Shown here one piece after another: positions 1-9,041 of a stretch of 64,000 bases of DNA (its first letter is position 1; every line of letters begins with the position of its first letter). Both the position numbers and the translations under genes were made by a program. The stretch is from Sphingobacteriales bacterium (GTDB taxonomy: Bacteria; Bacteroidota; Bacteroidia; Chitinophagales; Chitinophagaceae), in assembly GCA_012270485.1 (NCBI GenBank), contig JAAXIF010000020.1, forward strand, positions 136,501 to 200,500, read 5' to 3'. The notes under the pieces are model-generated. The model did no database searches. It had not been told where the DNA came from and saw only the letters and a list, made by a program, of their open reading frames with translations.

Positions 1-12
1 GATCGCAAAATA

Positions 13-27
13 GATCTCATAGAGATC
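13..27. repeat. Small inverted repeat upstream of the efflux operon
   Basis: GATCTC, three bases, GAGATC. It lies about 40 bases before the efflux-pump start in the only upstream sequence available. It could be an operator or the end of a hairpin belonging to a gene outside the window; no T-run follows, so a terminator is unlikely. Confidence 0.25.
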
Positions 28-64
28 AGTGTATCTTAATTGATCAGAAGTTAAAATTAAGCGC

Positions 65-3000
65 ATGTTAAATGCCATTATTCATTTCTCCATCAGGAAT
101 AAGCTGATAGTAGGTTTGATGGTGCTGGCACTCATAATAGTGGGTGTTATTGAGACCACCAAACTGCCTATTGATGCAGTTCCGGATATTACCAATAATC
201 AGGTGTTGGTCATTACTACTGCCCCCAGTTTAGGAGCACCAGATGTAGAGCGATTCATCACTGTACCCATTGAACAGGCGACACGCAATGTGCCGGGTAT
301 CGTAGAACAAAGAAGTTTTTCAAGATTTGGATTGAGTCTGGTAACCATTGTATTCAATGAAAAAACCGATGTGTATTGGGCGAGAACCCAAATTAGTGAA
401 CGATTGGCTCAGGTACGGCAACAAATTCCAGAAGGAATGGGTGTACCCGAGTTGGGTCCTGTTAGCACAGGATTGGGAGAAATATTTCAATATGTAGTTA
501 GACCCAAACCAGGGTATGAACAAAAATTCTCTCAAACAGAATTAAGAACCATTCAAGATTGGATCATAAGGAAACAACTATTAGCAACAGAAGGTATTGC
601 TGATGTGAGCAGCTTTGGCGGACAATTAAAACAATACGAAGTTTCTGTTCGAACCGATAAGCTAAGGAGTTTAGGTGTGTCCATTGGTGATGTATATGAT
701 GCATTACAGAATAACAATCAAAATACAGGTGGTGCTTATATTGAAAAGGGGCCTACTGTTTTATTTATTCGTACAGACGGGCTGGCTAAATCGATTGAGG
801 ATATTCAACAGATTGTTATCAAACGATCCAATGGCATTCCGGTATTGGTAAGAGATGTAGCCGATGTAAAATTTGGCGCGGCTACACGTTATGGTGCGTT
901 GGCTTACAATACAGATGGGGAAGTTGCCGGTGCAGTAGTAATGATGTTGAAAGGAGAAAATAGTAATAAAGTCATCAGAAATATTAAAGAAAAGATCAAG
1001 CAAATAGAAGCATCACTCCCAGAGGGTGTAATGATTGATCCTTTTCTCGATCGAACGAAAATGGTGAATAATGCCATTGGAACTGTTGAGACCAATTTAC
1101 TGGAAGGAGCATTGATCGTTGTGTTTGTATTGGTGTTATTTCTCGGAAATTTCAGAGCAGGTTTTATTGTCGCAACAGTTATTCCGCTGTCGATGTTGTT
1201 TGCAATCATTATGATGAATGCATTCGGGGTTAGTGGTAATCTGATGAGCTTAGGGGCGCTTGATTTTGGACTCCTTGTGGATGGTGCTGTAATTATTGTA
1301 GAAGCGGTCATGCATAAAATGGCGAAGTTGAATGGAGTAGCTACGGGGACTAAGCTGAGTAGAGAGCAGATGGACAGAAATGTTGAAGAATCCAGTGGTA
1401 AGATGATGAGTGCGGCCGTTTTCGGACAAATCATTATCCTGATTGTTTATCTCCCCATTCTTTCTCTTCAGGGAATTGAAGGAAAAATGTTCAAACCGAT
1501 GGCACAAACGGTTTCATTTGCTATACTGGGCGCATTTATTTTATCACTTACCTATGTTCCTATGATGAGTGCTTTCTTTTTGAGCAGAAAGCAAGGTCAT
1601 AAAGAAAATATTTCTGATAAGATGATGCAAAGACTACAACAATGGTATAAACCGCTATTGCATAAATCCATGAAAGCGCCGGGTATTATTATTGGTTCGT
1701 CAGTGGTATTTTTTGCGGCAGCTGTTGTGGTGCTATCCTCGTTGGGTGGTGAATTCATACCCAAGTTGGAAGAAGGGGATTTTGCAGTAGAAACAAGGGT
1801 CCTTACAGGATCTTCACTTACAACCACTTTGCAGGAGAGTCAGAAAGCAGTGAAGATTTTATTAAAAGAATTTCCTGAAGTAAAGAAGATCGTCACCAAA
1901 GTTGGAACGGGAGAAATTCCGTCAGATCCCATGCCCATTGAATCTGCAGATATGATCATTGTATTAAAAGATAAAAAAGAATGGACGAGTGCTAAAACTT
2001 TTGATGAATTGGCGGAGAAAATGGGAGAAAGAGTGGCATCGGTTCCGGGTGTAACTACCGGGTTCCAGTATCCTGTACAAATGCGTTTCAATGAGTTGAT
2101 GACAGGGGCAAGACAAGATGTGGTTTGTAAAATCTTTGGAGATGATCTGGATAGTTTGGCCAGATATGCAGCTGCAGTAGGAGAAGTGATTGGAACAGTA
2201 GAAGGAGCCAAGGATCTTTTTGTTGAAACGGTAACGGGTATTCCTCAGCTTGTGATATCTTATAACAGAGAAGCCATTGCTCGATATGGTGCAACGATTG
2301 CGGATGTGAATCGGTCTGTGCAAGCGGCTTATGCGGGGAGTGTTGCCGGACAAATTTTCGAAAATGATCGGCGATTTGATTTAGTGATTCGCTTGAATGA
2401 GTCGCAACGAAACAATGTAGATGAGCTTGGTGATTTGTTGGTAGAATTGCCGTCTGGACAGCAAGTGCCACTTAATGTACTAGCTCGTGTAGCCATTGAA
2501 GAAGGTCCTTATCAAATACAACGTGAAGATGCACAAAGACGTATTACCATTGGTTTTAATGTTAGGGGTAGAGATGTACAGTCGATTGTAGAAGAGCTGC
2601 AAACCAAAGTAAAAAAGCAAGTTCAATTACCTGCAGGCTATTATGTTACTTATGGAGGTCAGTTTGAAAATCTGCAACAAGCTACCAAACGATTGGCCAT
2701 AGCGGTGCCTGCGGCTTTATTGCTCATTTTTGTGATGTTATTTTTTGCATTCAGAAAGTTCAAATACTGTTTGTTGATTTTTTCAGCTATTCCATTATCG
2801 GCTATCGGAGGGGTATTTGCATTGTGGATTCGTGATATGCCTTTTAGTATTTCTGCAGGAATCGGATTTATTGCATTGTTTGGGGTTGCTGTATTGAATG
2901 GAATTGTTTTGATCACAGAAATGAATCGGTTAAAAGCAGAAGATAATTCCTCATCCATATCAGAAGTAATTGCTCAAGCAACAGAGACCAGATTAAGACC

Positions 3001-4411
3001 TGTTCTTATGACTGCAGCCGTTGCATCACTTGGATTTTTACCAATGGCATTGAGTAATGGTGCAGGAGCGGAAGTGCAAAGACCATTGGCAACGGTTGTA
3101 ATTGGTGGGTTATTATCAGCTACATTACTCACTCTTTTTGTATTGCCTTCCTTGTATCTTTTATTTGAAAAGAAAAAGATTCAAATACCTATGAAACCAT
3201 TACTTATTATTGTAATGATGTTGTCAACCTGGTCTTTACAGGCACAACCGATCAAACTCGAAAAACTGTTAGCATTGGTGAAAGAAAAGTCGCCCATTTT
3301 AAAAGTGGGTCAACTTCAGGAAAAGTACTATACAGCACTCAAAGGAACAGCCAGGGATATTCCCAAGACACAGTTGATAACAGAATTGGGTAATTATAAC
3401 AGCTTCAATTTTGATTCACGTGTTTCGATTTTACAGCCTTTTTCAGCAGGTATGGTATATCGAAAGCAAGAGTTGGTATTGAACAGTTATTTGCATACCG
3501 CCGAAGCGAACACGATCATACAACAACAGGTATTGGAAAAGATGATACGTCAATTATACCTGGAATTACAATACCTGATGGCAAGGAAAAAAATACTAGA
3601 ACGTGCCGATAGTGTTTATGAAAGTTTTCAAAGAGTAGCCCAGCTTCGTTTTGAAAAGGGTGAATCCAATTTGTTAGAGAAAACAACATTGGATAATCAA
3701 GTGATGCAAAATCGACAAATGTTATTGATGAATGTATCGGATACTAAAGCCATTCAACTGGAAATCTCCCTTTTATTACAAGATTCCATTTCTATTGTTC
3801 CGGCTGAAGAACTTGTAACGGCTCAACAGTTATATGATACAGCTCTGTTACAACAACATCCTGAACTTCAATATTACAAAGCTCAGGAGCAACAGGCAGA
3901 GGCTGAAACCCAGCTGGCTAAAGCAAAACTGAAACCTGAATGGCTGATTGGGTATAATAACCAGTCATTAATGGGATGGATGGAATATAAGAACAGATCC
4001 GAACGTTTCTTTACAGCTGGAGATCGATTTTCTTCAGTGACTTTGGGAATGTCTATTCCATTTTTCAATAAAGCACAAAAAGCAAAAGTAGAAGCAGCGA
4101 ATGTTCAGGAACAGGTGAATCGAGCAAATACAGATATTACTGCACTACGTTTAAAGACTCAATTGCAACAGGCATTACAGCATAGAGATAAGTTTAATTC
4201 GTCAATGACTTATTTTAAAAACAGTGCCTTGCCACAATCCAATATCATTATACAAACTGCTAATCTAAACTACAAAAACGGACAGATCAGTTATATTGAA
4301 TGGGCTACATTGGTGAATCAGGCTTTAGGTATTCAAATGCAATATGCCGATACACAAAGAGATCATCAGTTGAATGAAATTCAGCTGGATTATTTATTAC
4401 AAAAGAATTGA
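65..4411 (+). CDS. czcA: CusA/CzcA-type heavy-metal RND efflux pump fused to a TolC/CzcC-like outer-membrane factor
   Basis: Proton-driven inner-membrane pump of the heavy-metal RND class, expected to expel divalent or monovalent metal ions through a tripartite complex. Residues 1 to about 1035 are a complete RND protein with two porter halves and 12 predicted membrane spans; the charged relay motif LDFGLLVDGAVIIVE near residues 399-413 is typical of the CzcA/CusA group. A second module starts at Met1043 (base 3191): a hydrophobic stretch ending SLQAQ looks like a fresh signal peptide, followed by about 385 residues of helical outer-membrane-factor sequence. The pump alone is usually about 1030-1050 residues, so the 1448-residue length is a true fusion with no frameshift. 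The TGA stop overlaps a TTG of the next gene. The ion cannot be decided from sequence. Confidence 0.9.
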   Translation: MLNAIIHFSIRNKLIVGLMVLALIIVGVIETTKLPIDAVPDITNNQVLVITTAPSLGAPDVERFITVPIEQATRNVPGIVEQRSFSRFGLSLVTIVFNEKTDVYWARTQISERLAQVRQQIPEGMGVPELGPVSTGLGEIFQYVVRPKPGYEQKFSQTELRTIQDWIIRKQLLATEGIADVSSFGGQLKQYEVSVRTDKLRSLGVSIGDVYDALQNNNQNTGGAYIEKGPTVLFIRTDGLAKSIEDIQQIVIKRSNGIPVLVRDVADVKFGAATRYGALAYNTDGEVAGAVVMMLKGENSNKVIRNIKEKIKQIEASLPEGVMIDPFLDRTKMVNNAIGTVETNLLEGALIVVFVLVLFLGNFRAGFIVATVIPLSMLFAIIMMNAFGVSGNLMSLGALDFGLLVDGAVIIVEAVMHKMAKLNGVATGTKLSREQMDRNVEESSGKMMSAAVFGQIIILIVYLPILSLQGIEGKMFKPMAQTVSFAILGAFILSLTYVPMMSAFFLSRKQGHKENISDKMMQRLQQWYKPLLHKSMKAPGIIIGSSVVFFAAAVVVLSSLGGEFIPKLEEGDFAVETRVLTGSSLTTTLQESQKAVKILLKEFPEVKKIVTKVGTGEIPSDPMPIESADMIIVLKDKKEWTSAKTFDELAEKMGERVASVPGVTTGFQYPVQMRFNELMTGARQDVVCKIFGDDLDSLARYAAAVGEVIGTVEGAKDLFVETVTGIPQLVISYNREAIARYGATIADVNRSVQAAYAGSVAGQIFENDRRFDLVIRLNESQRNNVDELGDLLVELPSGQQVPLNVLARVAIEEGPYQIQREDAQRRITIGFNVRGRDVQSIVEELQTKVKKQVQLPAGYYVTYGGQFENLQQATKRLAIAVPAALLLIFVMLFFAFRKFKYCLLIFSAIPLSAIGGVFALWIRDMPFSISAGIGFIALFGVAVLNGIVLITEMNRLKAEDNSSSISEVIAQATETRLRPVLMTAAVASLGFLPMALSNGAGAEVQRPLATVVIGGLLSATLLTLFVLPSLYLLFEKKKIQIPMKPLLIIVMMLSTWSLQAQPIKLEKLLALVKEKSPILKVGQLQEKYYTALKGTARDIPKTQLITELGNYNSFNFDSRVSILQPFSAGMVYRKQELVLNSYLHTAEANTIIQQQVLEKMIRQLYLELQYLMARKKILERADSVYESFQRVAQLRFEKGESNLLEKTTLDNQVMQNRQMLLMNVSDTKAIQLEISLLLQDSISIVPAEELVTAQQLYDTALLQQHPELQYYKAQEQQAEAETQLAKAKLKPEWLIGYNNQSLMGWMEYKNRSERFFTAGDRFSSVTLGMSIPFFNKAQKAKVEAANVQEQVNRANTDITALRLKTQLQQALQHRDKFNSSMTYFKNSALPQSNIIIQTANLNYKNGQISYIEWATLVNQALGIQMQYADTQRDHQLNEIQLDYLLQKN

Positions 4412-4422
4412 CAAGCTATTAT

Positions 4423-5562
4423 ATGAAAAAATATATGCTAAGTATCGTAATGGTAGTATTACTGTCATGCGGAACAAAAGAAGAGACTGCAACTGAGGTT
4501 GTAAAAGAAGAAGAGCAGGAGACTATGATAGAACTCAATGCAGAGCAACTAAAAAATGCCGGCATTACTATTGGCTATCCTGCTGAAATGAATATGCATA
4601 GTACCATCAAAGTGAACGGTGTTGTTGATGTACCTCCACAGGGTATGGTGTCTGTGAGTTTTCCACTAGGGGGCTATTTGAAAAGTTCTCATCTACTTCC
4701 GGGAATGGGAGTAAAAAAAGGCGAAGTCATAGCCATTCTAGAAGATCAGAGCTACGTGCAGCTACAACAAGATTACTTAATGGCAAAGGCAAAAATGGAG
4801 TTTCTCAATACGGATCTTGTTCGTCAAAAAGAGTTAAGTGAACAGGATGCAGCAAGCAAGAAAACCTATCAACAAGCATCATCTGATTTTAAAATTCAAC
4901 AGGTATTGATACGATCTTTAGAAGAGAAGCTAAAAATCGTTGGTATCGATCCGGAGAAATTATCAGTCAATACTATTACGCGAACCATTAGTTTAAGATC
5001 TCCTATCAATGGATATGTCACCAAAGTGAATGTAAACATTGGCAAGTATGTGAATCCGGCAGATGTATTGTTTGAGTTGGTAGATCCCGATGATATTCAT
5101 GCAGCGCTTACTGTTTTTGAAAAAGATATTATGCAGATCAAAAAAGGGATGCGCGCAAGTGTTACGCTTGCGGATAAGCCCGGAAAAAAATATGAAGTGG
5201 ATGTTATTCTAATAACCAGAAATGTAGATGAGAATAGGGGTGGATTGGTACATTGTCATTTTGAAAATGCTAATCATGAATTGTTACCGGGTATGTTCTT
5301 GAATGGAAGTTTTGAATTGGATAATAAGAAAGCCATCGTTGTTCCGGAATCAGCAGTTGTTCGTTATCAAAGTAAGCCTTACATTTTTATAGCAAAAGAC
5401 TCCAGTCGATTTGAAATGATAGAGGTGGAAATCGGTATTACTGATCGGCAAATGGTTGAGTTAAAGACCAAAGAAAATATTGATTGGAGGCAACAAAAAG
5501 TAGTACTCAAAAATGCCTATAGTTTATTGGGTAAGTTGAAAAATAAAATGGAAGACGATTAA
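4423..5562 (+). CDS. czcB: RND efflux periplasmic adaptor (CusB/CzcB-like lipoprotein)
   Basis: Membrane-fusion protein that should bridge the upstream pump and outer-membrane channel in the periplasm. I place the start at the ATG at 4423: it gives MKKYMLSIVMVVLLSC, a lipoprotein signal with the lipid-anchored Cys at residue 16. An in-frame TTG at 4408 overlapping the previous stop is possible but adds residues before the signal. The body has the usual order of HlyD-like barrel-sandwich (about residues 70-100 and 185-220), a helical hairpin between them, and a beta-barrel. No C-terminal metal-binding domain is seen. It is co-transcribed with the pump, only 11 bases downstream, and ends before a strong bidirectional hairpin. 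Confidence 0.88.
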   Translation: MKKYMLSIVMVVLLSCGTKEETATEVVKEEEQETMIELNAEQLKNAGITIGYPAEMNMHSTIKVNGVVDVPPQGMVSVSFPLGGYLKSSHLLPGMGVKKGEVIAILEDQSYVQLQQDYLMAKAKMEFLNTDLVRQKELSEQDAASKKTYQQASSDFKIQQVLIRSLEEKLKIVGIDPEKLSVNTITRTISLRSPINGYVTKVNVNIGKYVNPADVLFELVDPDDIHAALTVFEKDIMQIKKGMRASVTLADKPGKKYEVDVILITRNVDENRGGLVHCHFENANHELLPGMFLNGSFELDNKKAIVVPESAVVRYQSKPYIFIAKDSSRFEMIEVEIGITDRQMVELKTKENIDWRQQKVVLKNAYSLLGKLKNKMEDD

Positions 5563-5624
5563 TGGTATTGACTCAATAGATATTTCCCTCGGATGATAAA
5601 GGGAAGCATCAAAACCCATATAAC

Positions 5625-5667
5625 AAAAAATACAGCCATACCTCCCGAGTATAGCTGTATTTTTTTA
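5625..5667. terminator. Bidirectional terminator between convergent genes
   Basis: A 17-bp stem with one mismatch: arm AAAAAATACAGCCATAC, seven-base loop, arm GTATAGCTGTATTTTTT. The A-run on one side and T-run on the other allow termination of both the efflux operon and the leftward Pr6Pr gene. Confidence 0.8.
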
Positions 5668-5746
5668 TAACTCGTAAGTAAACAAACAGTAACCAATAGT
5701 AATTATAGATCAGTTGTAATAATGACGCGGTTTAGAAGATTGGGAA

Positions 5747-6379
5747 TTAACTATACGCTGCTCTTTTTTTACTGATGGCTATCATGAGTAGGAATAATCC
5801 ATAAAATACAGCACCTACACCCAGACAATTAATCAAAGTTTGCTGATATCCTGATTTAATTACATTGACAAAAGGATATGGATAGGTATGTGTAATAGTG
5901 CCTCTAATTAATGTGTAAATAAGGTATGCGAGCGGGTAATATAACCATGGAATTGCGTCACTCCATTTTAGTTGTTTTCTTTCAGCAAAGAAGAGCCAAT
6001 ACACGAGGAAATATATAGGAATAAAACTGTGTAACAACTCATCTGCAACCTTTCCCCATCCTGTTACAGGCCAAATATTTCTTAGTAAGACATTATAAAT
6101 AATGCCTACTACTAGGATGTAAACAGTAATTGCGGTAGTAGTATTAAACTTCTTGAAAAACTGCTCCAGTTTTGTTGCCGGAAAGAGCCATAGGTAGGTA
6201 AAATAAATTGCTACCAGCGTATTGGTAAGAATGGTGAAATAGCTAAAGAAACGAATAATAGCATGTATAATAGAAACTTCTCTTGCATTCAAGGTAACCC
6301 ATAGCTGTAAGCCTACAGCTATAATGCTAATGAGGCTACCAAAAATGTAGATGCCACTATTAGATTTTTTTTCTTTCAT
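5747..6379 (-). CDS. Pr6Pr family integral membrane protein
   Basis: A 210-residue membrane protein with about six hydrophobic spans. The pattern RFFSYFTILTNTLVA near residues 43-57, followed by further spans containing VGIIYNVLLRN and LLHSFIPIYFLVYWLFF, is characteristic of the Pr6Pr family (related to FAR-17a/AIG1-like proteins). The biochemical function of bacterial members is not established to my knowledge. It stands alone on the minus strand, convergent with the metal efflux operon. The ATG used here follows AT-rich DNA and is directly followed by a lysine-rich N-terminus, as expected for an inner-membrane protein. Confidence 0.7.
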   Translation of the reverse strand: MKEKKSNSGIYIFGSLISIIAVGLQLWVTLNAREVSIIHAIIRFFSYFTILTNTLVAIYFTYLWLFPATKLEQFFKKFNTTTAITVYILVVGIIYNVLLRNIWPVTGWGKVADELLHSFIPIYFLVYWLFFAERKQLKWSDAIPWLYYPLAYLIYTLIRGTITHTYPYPFVNVIKSGYQQTLINCLGVGAVFYGLFLLMIAISKKRAAYS

Positions 6380-6474
6380 GTACGCATAAGTTATTACTAA
6401 ATATACGTTTTTGAAAGAAATGAGTACTTATTTGAGGAATAGCGTATGCATAATCACTAAAAATATCTAACAGA

Positions 6475-6801
6475 TCAATGGCTAACAACCTTTAGTCCAA
6501 CGATAGAAGCAATCAATGTGGTGATGAAAAAAAGTCTCCAAAAATCTGCAGGCTCTTTAAAAAAAAGAATACCTATGAAAACAGTTCCAACCGCTCCAAT
6601 ACCTGTCCATACGGCATAAGCTGTACCGATAGGCAATTCTTGTGTGGCTTTTATAAGCAATAACATACTGATCGTTAAACAAACCAAAAAGCCACTATAC
6701 CAGCCAATGGCAGTCATACCAATGCTAAGTCTGGCCTTACCCAAACAAGCGGCAAAACCCACTTCAAATAAACCTGCTATGACAAGGATGATCCAACTCA
6801 T
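6475..6801 (-). CDS. sugE: Small multidrug resistance transporter, Gdx/SugE type (guanidinium exporter)
   Basis: A 108-residue, four-span SMR protein that works as a dual-topology dimer. The N-terminus MSWIILVIAGLFEVGFA puts the essential membrane glutamate at residue 13, and LPIGTAYAVWTGIGAVGT near residues 56-73 matches the Gdx/SugE subgroup rather than EmrE, so export of guanidinium or similar cations in exchange for protons is the likely activity. Its ATG overlaps the ispH stop as ATGA, so it should be translated by coupling from that gene. No guanidine riboswitch is visible between them, since there is no gap. Confidence 0.85.
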   Translation of the reverse strand: MSWIILVIAGLFEVGFAACLGKARLSIGMTAIGWYSGFLVCLTISMLLLIKATQELPIGTAYAVWTGIGAVGTVFIGILFFKEPADFWRLFFITTLIASIVGLKVVSH

Positions 6802-8021
6802 GCATTTATATAATTTTCCAGTTGTTCTTCTACTTGATAAAACCCGGCCAATTTTCGAATAACGGCTTCAACAACTGCATCCGGACAACTGGCTCCACTG
6901 GTCATCAAAACACGAAGGGGCTTTTTTTCGAGGAGATAGTTATGTATGGATATTAATTCCTTTGTTCTCCAATTGCGATGCAGAATTTCTCGTTGATCAA
7001 TCAATTTATCTGCGGCATCAATAAAATAAGTTGTTAGCTTTTCTTCACACAGTTCTACTAAGTGTGAAGAGTTGCTACTATTATATCCACCAATCACAAT
7101 GGCAATATCTGCCTCTGTATTTGCAAGCATGCCTGTTACTGCGGTTTGATTATCGTTGGTGGCATAACAAAGAGTGTCTCTGGTATCTGCAAAACGATCT
7201 GCTATATTACCGGCAGTTAGTTGGTAATGACGAATAAATACACTTTTCAAATAATCGGAAATGGCCTGGGTATCAGTTGCGAGTTGTGTGGTTTGGTTGA
7301 CGACTCCTATCTTTTGTAAATCTTTTGTAATATCAAATCCTTCCGAATAACGGCCTTTGAACTCATGGTAAAAGTCGGTAGAGGGTTTTTCACCCGTAAT
7401 GTATTTCGCCAGTTCAATGGTTTCTGCCATATCATTGACCACTACTGTGGGGGTATGATAAGATGCATGCGAAAAAGTGGCTCTGGTTTCTTCATGTTGT
7501 GGTTTGCCATGCACCACAATACTGTACCCTTTCTTGGCGATTTGCTCACTTCGGTTCCATACTTTTTCAACAAATGGACAAGTAGTATTGTATTTTTCAG
7601 TGGGTATTCCTTTTGCTTCTAAAATAGCTTCTATTTCGAGTGTGGTTCCAAATGCGGGAATGATGACCACATCCTCCTTGGTAAGCGTATTGAAATCGAT
7701 TAGTTGTTGTCCTTTGGTGTCTTGCAAAAATTGAACACCTTTTGATAGTAGATCTGCATTTACTTGTGGATTATGAATCATTTCACTCAATAAAAAAATT
7801 CTCTTACCTGGATTTTCGTCAATGGTTCTGAAAGCAATTTCAATAGCATTTTCAACACCATAACAAAATCCAAAATGACGTGCTAAATAGATTTGCAAGT
7901 CGCCAAGATCTAATAAGGTAGGGGAGAAATCTTTTTTTAATTTATCCTGCTCTTTTCTTCTCTGCTTAATGTTCCCAATCAAAGGGCTCCGGTATTCGCC
8001 GGGTACATTGAACTGCTTCAT
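6798..8021 (-). CDS. ispH: 4-hydroxy-3-methylbut-2-enyl diphosphate reductase (IspH/LytB)
   Basis: Last enzyme of the MEP isoprenoid pathway; it reduces HMBPP to IPP and DMAPP using a [4Fe-4S] cluster. The three cluster cysteines are visible: Cys53 in RHFGFCYG, Cys148 in NTTCPFVEKVW and Cys285 in DTLCYATNDNQ. At 407 residues it is longer than the E. coli enzyme (316), with an extra N-terminal stretch and internal insertions, as in many Bacteroidota. The start at 8021 is supported by a TATCTTTG promoter element four bases upstream, which predicts a leaderless transcript. It is followed without a gap by sugE. Confidence 0.93.
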   Translation of the reverse strand: MKQFNVPGEYRSPLIGNIKQRRKEQDKLKKDFSPTLLDLGDLQIYLARHFGFCYGVENAIEIAFRTIDENPGKRIFLLSEMIHNPQVNADLLSKGVQFLQDTKGQQLIDFNTLTKEDVVIIPAFGTTLEIEAILEAKGIPTEKYNTTCPFVEKVWNRSEQIAKKGYSIVVHGKPQHEETRATFSHASYHTPTVVVNDMAETIELAKYITGEKPSTDFYHEFKGRYSEGFDITKDLQKIGVVNQTTQLATDTQAISDYLKSVFIRHYQLTAGNIADRFADTRDTLCYATNDNQTAVTGMLANTEADIAIVIGGYNSSNSSHLVELCEEKLTTYFIDAADKLIDQREILHRNWRTKELISIHNYLLEKKPLRVLMTSGASCPDAVVEAVIRKLAGFYQVEEQLENYINA

Positions 8022-8025
8022 GTAG

Positions 8026-8033
8026 CAAAGATA
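8026..8033 (-). promoter_or_regulatory. TAnnTTTG promoter element of ispH
   Basis: On the minus strand TATCTTTG, then CTAC, then the ispH ATG. This matches the Bacteroidota minus-7 consensus; the transcription start would fall at or next to the A of ATG. No convincing minus-33 TTG was found at the usual distance. Confidence 0.6.
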
Positions 8034-8052
8034 GGGATAGCAAATGGCTGAT

Positions 8053-8084
8053 AGTCCATAGTTAATGCTAATCTTCTATGGACT
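8053..8084. repeat. Inverted repeat AGTCCATAG in the ispH/DUF1080 intergenic region
   Basis: AGTCCATAG at 8053-8061 and CTATGGACT at 8076-8084, with GCAAAT / ATTTGC as weaker outer arms. It lies between divergent genes, so it is not a terminator of either. The arms resemble the CCATGGA heptamer words found at 8933-8973 and 15565-15582. Confidence 0.5.
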
Positions 8085-8153
8085 ATTTGCTGTCGACTGA
8101 TGACTTTAAACAAATTCTCCCTATCTTCCAATCACCAAAACTAACTGTTGCGC

Positions 8154-8882
8154 ATGTCAAACCATATGTTTTTACAGGCCTGTCTTATCGTGAGCGGAGG
8201 TGTTATAATCGGAGCCACGCCCAAAGAGAAAACCATCTTTACTGCCATTACGAGATCTGTTCAACGAAATCAAAAAAACTGGATCCATTTGTTCAATGGT
8301 ACTTCCTTAAAGGGATGGCGTACCTTCCAAAATAAACCTTCTGATTCATGGTTGGTACAAGAAGGTGTCTTGTATTGTAAAGGAAACAAAGCGCCCAATC
8401 AACAACGTGCTGACCTGATTACTGAAGAACAATTTGAGAATTTTGAATTGTCATTAGAGTGGAAAATTGCTGCCGGTGCCAACAGCGGGATTTTATATCT
8501 GGTATCTGAAAAATATCCGTCAACCCATCATAGCGGTCCTGAATACCAATTAATAGATGATACAGGTTATCCCGCACAGCTTGAAGATTGGCAAAAAACG
8601 GGAGCCAATTATGCGATGAATGTTCCTGCTTTAGATGCTACTAAACCTGCCGGTGAATGGAATAGTACCCGAATCATTGTAAATCAAGGTCATGTTGAAC
8701 ATTGGCTAAATGGGGAAAAAATTATTGCTTATCACTTATGGGACGAAAATTGGCAGCAAAACAAAGCCAATGGAAAATGGAAAGATATGTATAGCTACGG
8801 CAGCGTAAAATCCGGTCATATCGCACTACAAGACCATGGCGGGGAAGCATGGTTTAGAGAGATTAAGATCAGGAGGATATAG
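8154..8882 (+). CDS. DUF1080 (3-keto-disaccharide hydrolase fold) secreted protein
   Basis: About 240 residues with a short hydrophobic N-terminus (MFLQACLIVSGGVIIGA) that could be a signal peptide; ATGs at 8148, 8154 and 8166 are all possible starts. The core has the DUF1080 pattern: FNGTSLKGWRTF, then a SWLVQEGVLYCKG strand, LSLEWKI-ANSGILYLV, the GPEYQLIDD motif, and a C-terminal GHIALQDHGGEAWFREIKI. The fold is a concanavalin-like jelly roll; family members include 3-keto-glycoside hydrolases and proteins of unknown sugar substrate. No sugar-oxidation genes are adjacent, so the substrate is undetermined. Confidence 0.8.
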   Translation: MSNHMFLQACLIVSGGVIIGATPKEKTIFTAITRSVQRNQKNWIHLFNGTSLKGWRTFQNKPSDSWLVQEGVLYCKGNKAPNQQRADLITEEQFENFELSLEWKIAAGANSGILYLVSEKYPSTHHSGPEYQLIDDTGYPAQLEDWQKTGANYAMNVPALDATKPAGEWNSTRIIVNQGHVEHWLNGEKIIAYHLWDENWQQNKANGKWKDMYSYGSVKSGHIALQDHGGEAWFREIKIRRI

Positions 8883-8890
8883 GTTAAGTC

Positions 8891-9009
8891 AAAAGTGAAA
8901 GGTGAAAGCTGAAAAGAAAGCCTATTTTCCTGCCATGGACAATTGACCATGGACCATAATCTATAGTCCATGGTGAGAGCATCAAATTCGCCTTTCACCT
9001 TTCACTTTT
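8891..9009. repeat. Compound heptamer-word hairpin before the ABC-F gene
   Basis: Outer arms AAAAGTGAAAGGTGAAAG (8891-8908) and its exact complement at 8992-9009, 18 bp. Inside are CCATGGAC at 8933-8940 and 8947-8954, and GTCCATGG at 8966-8973, which pair with each other. Both parts step in 7-bp words (AAGTGAA, AGGTGAA, AGCTGAA; CCATGGA, CAATTGA, CCATGGA). It separates two genes in the same direction. Confidence 0.75.
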
Positions 9010-9029
9010 CTCCATCCTCCCCCTTTCAC

Positions 9030-9037
9030 TATCTTTG
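9030..9037 (+). promoter_or_regulatory. TAnnTTTG promoter element of the ABC-F gene
   Basis: TATCTTTG, then CCCC, then ATG at 9042. The exact four-base spacing is the same as at ispH and mqnD and predicts a leaderless mRNA. Confidence 0.6.
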
Positions 9038-9041
9038 CCCC

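Noticed and set aside
904..1434. Long minus-strand open frame (176 codons) opposite the efflux pump
   Set aside because: Composition is a mirror of the membrane spans on the plus strand; no domain, no upstream signal, and the plus-strand protein is a clear family member.
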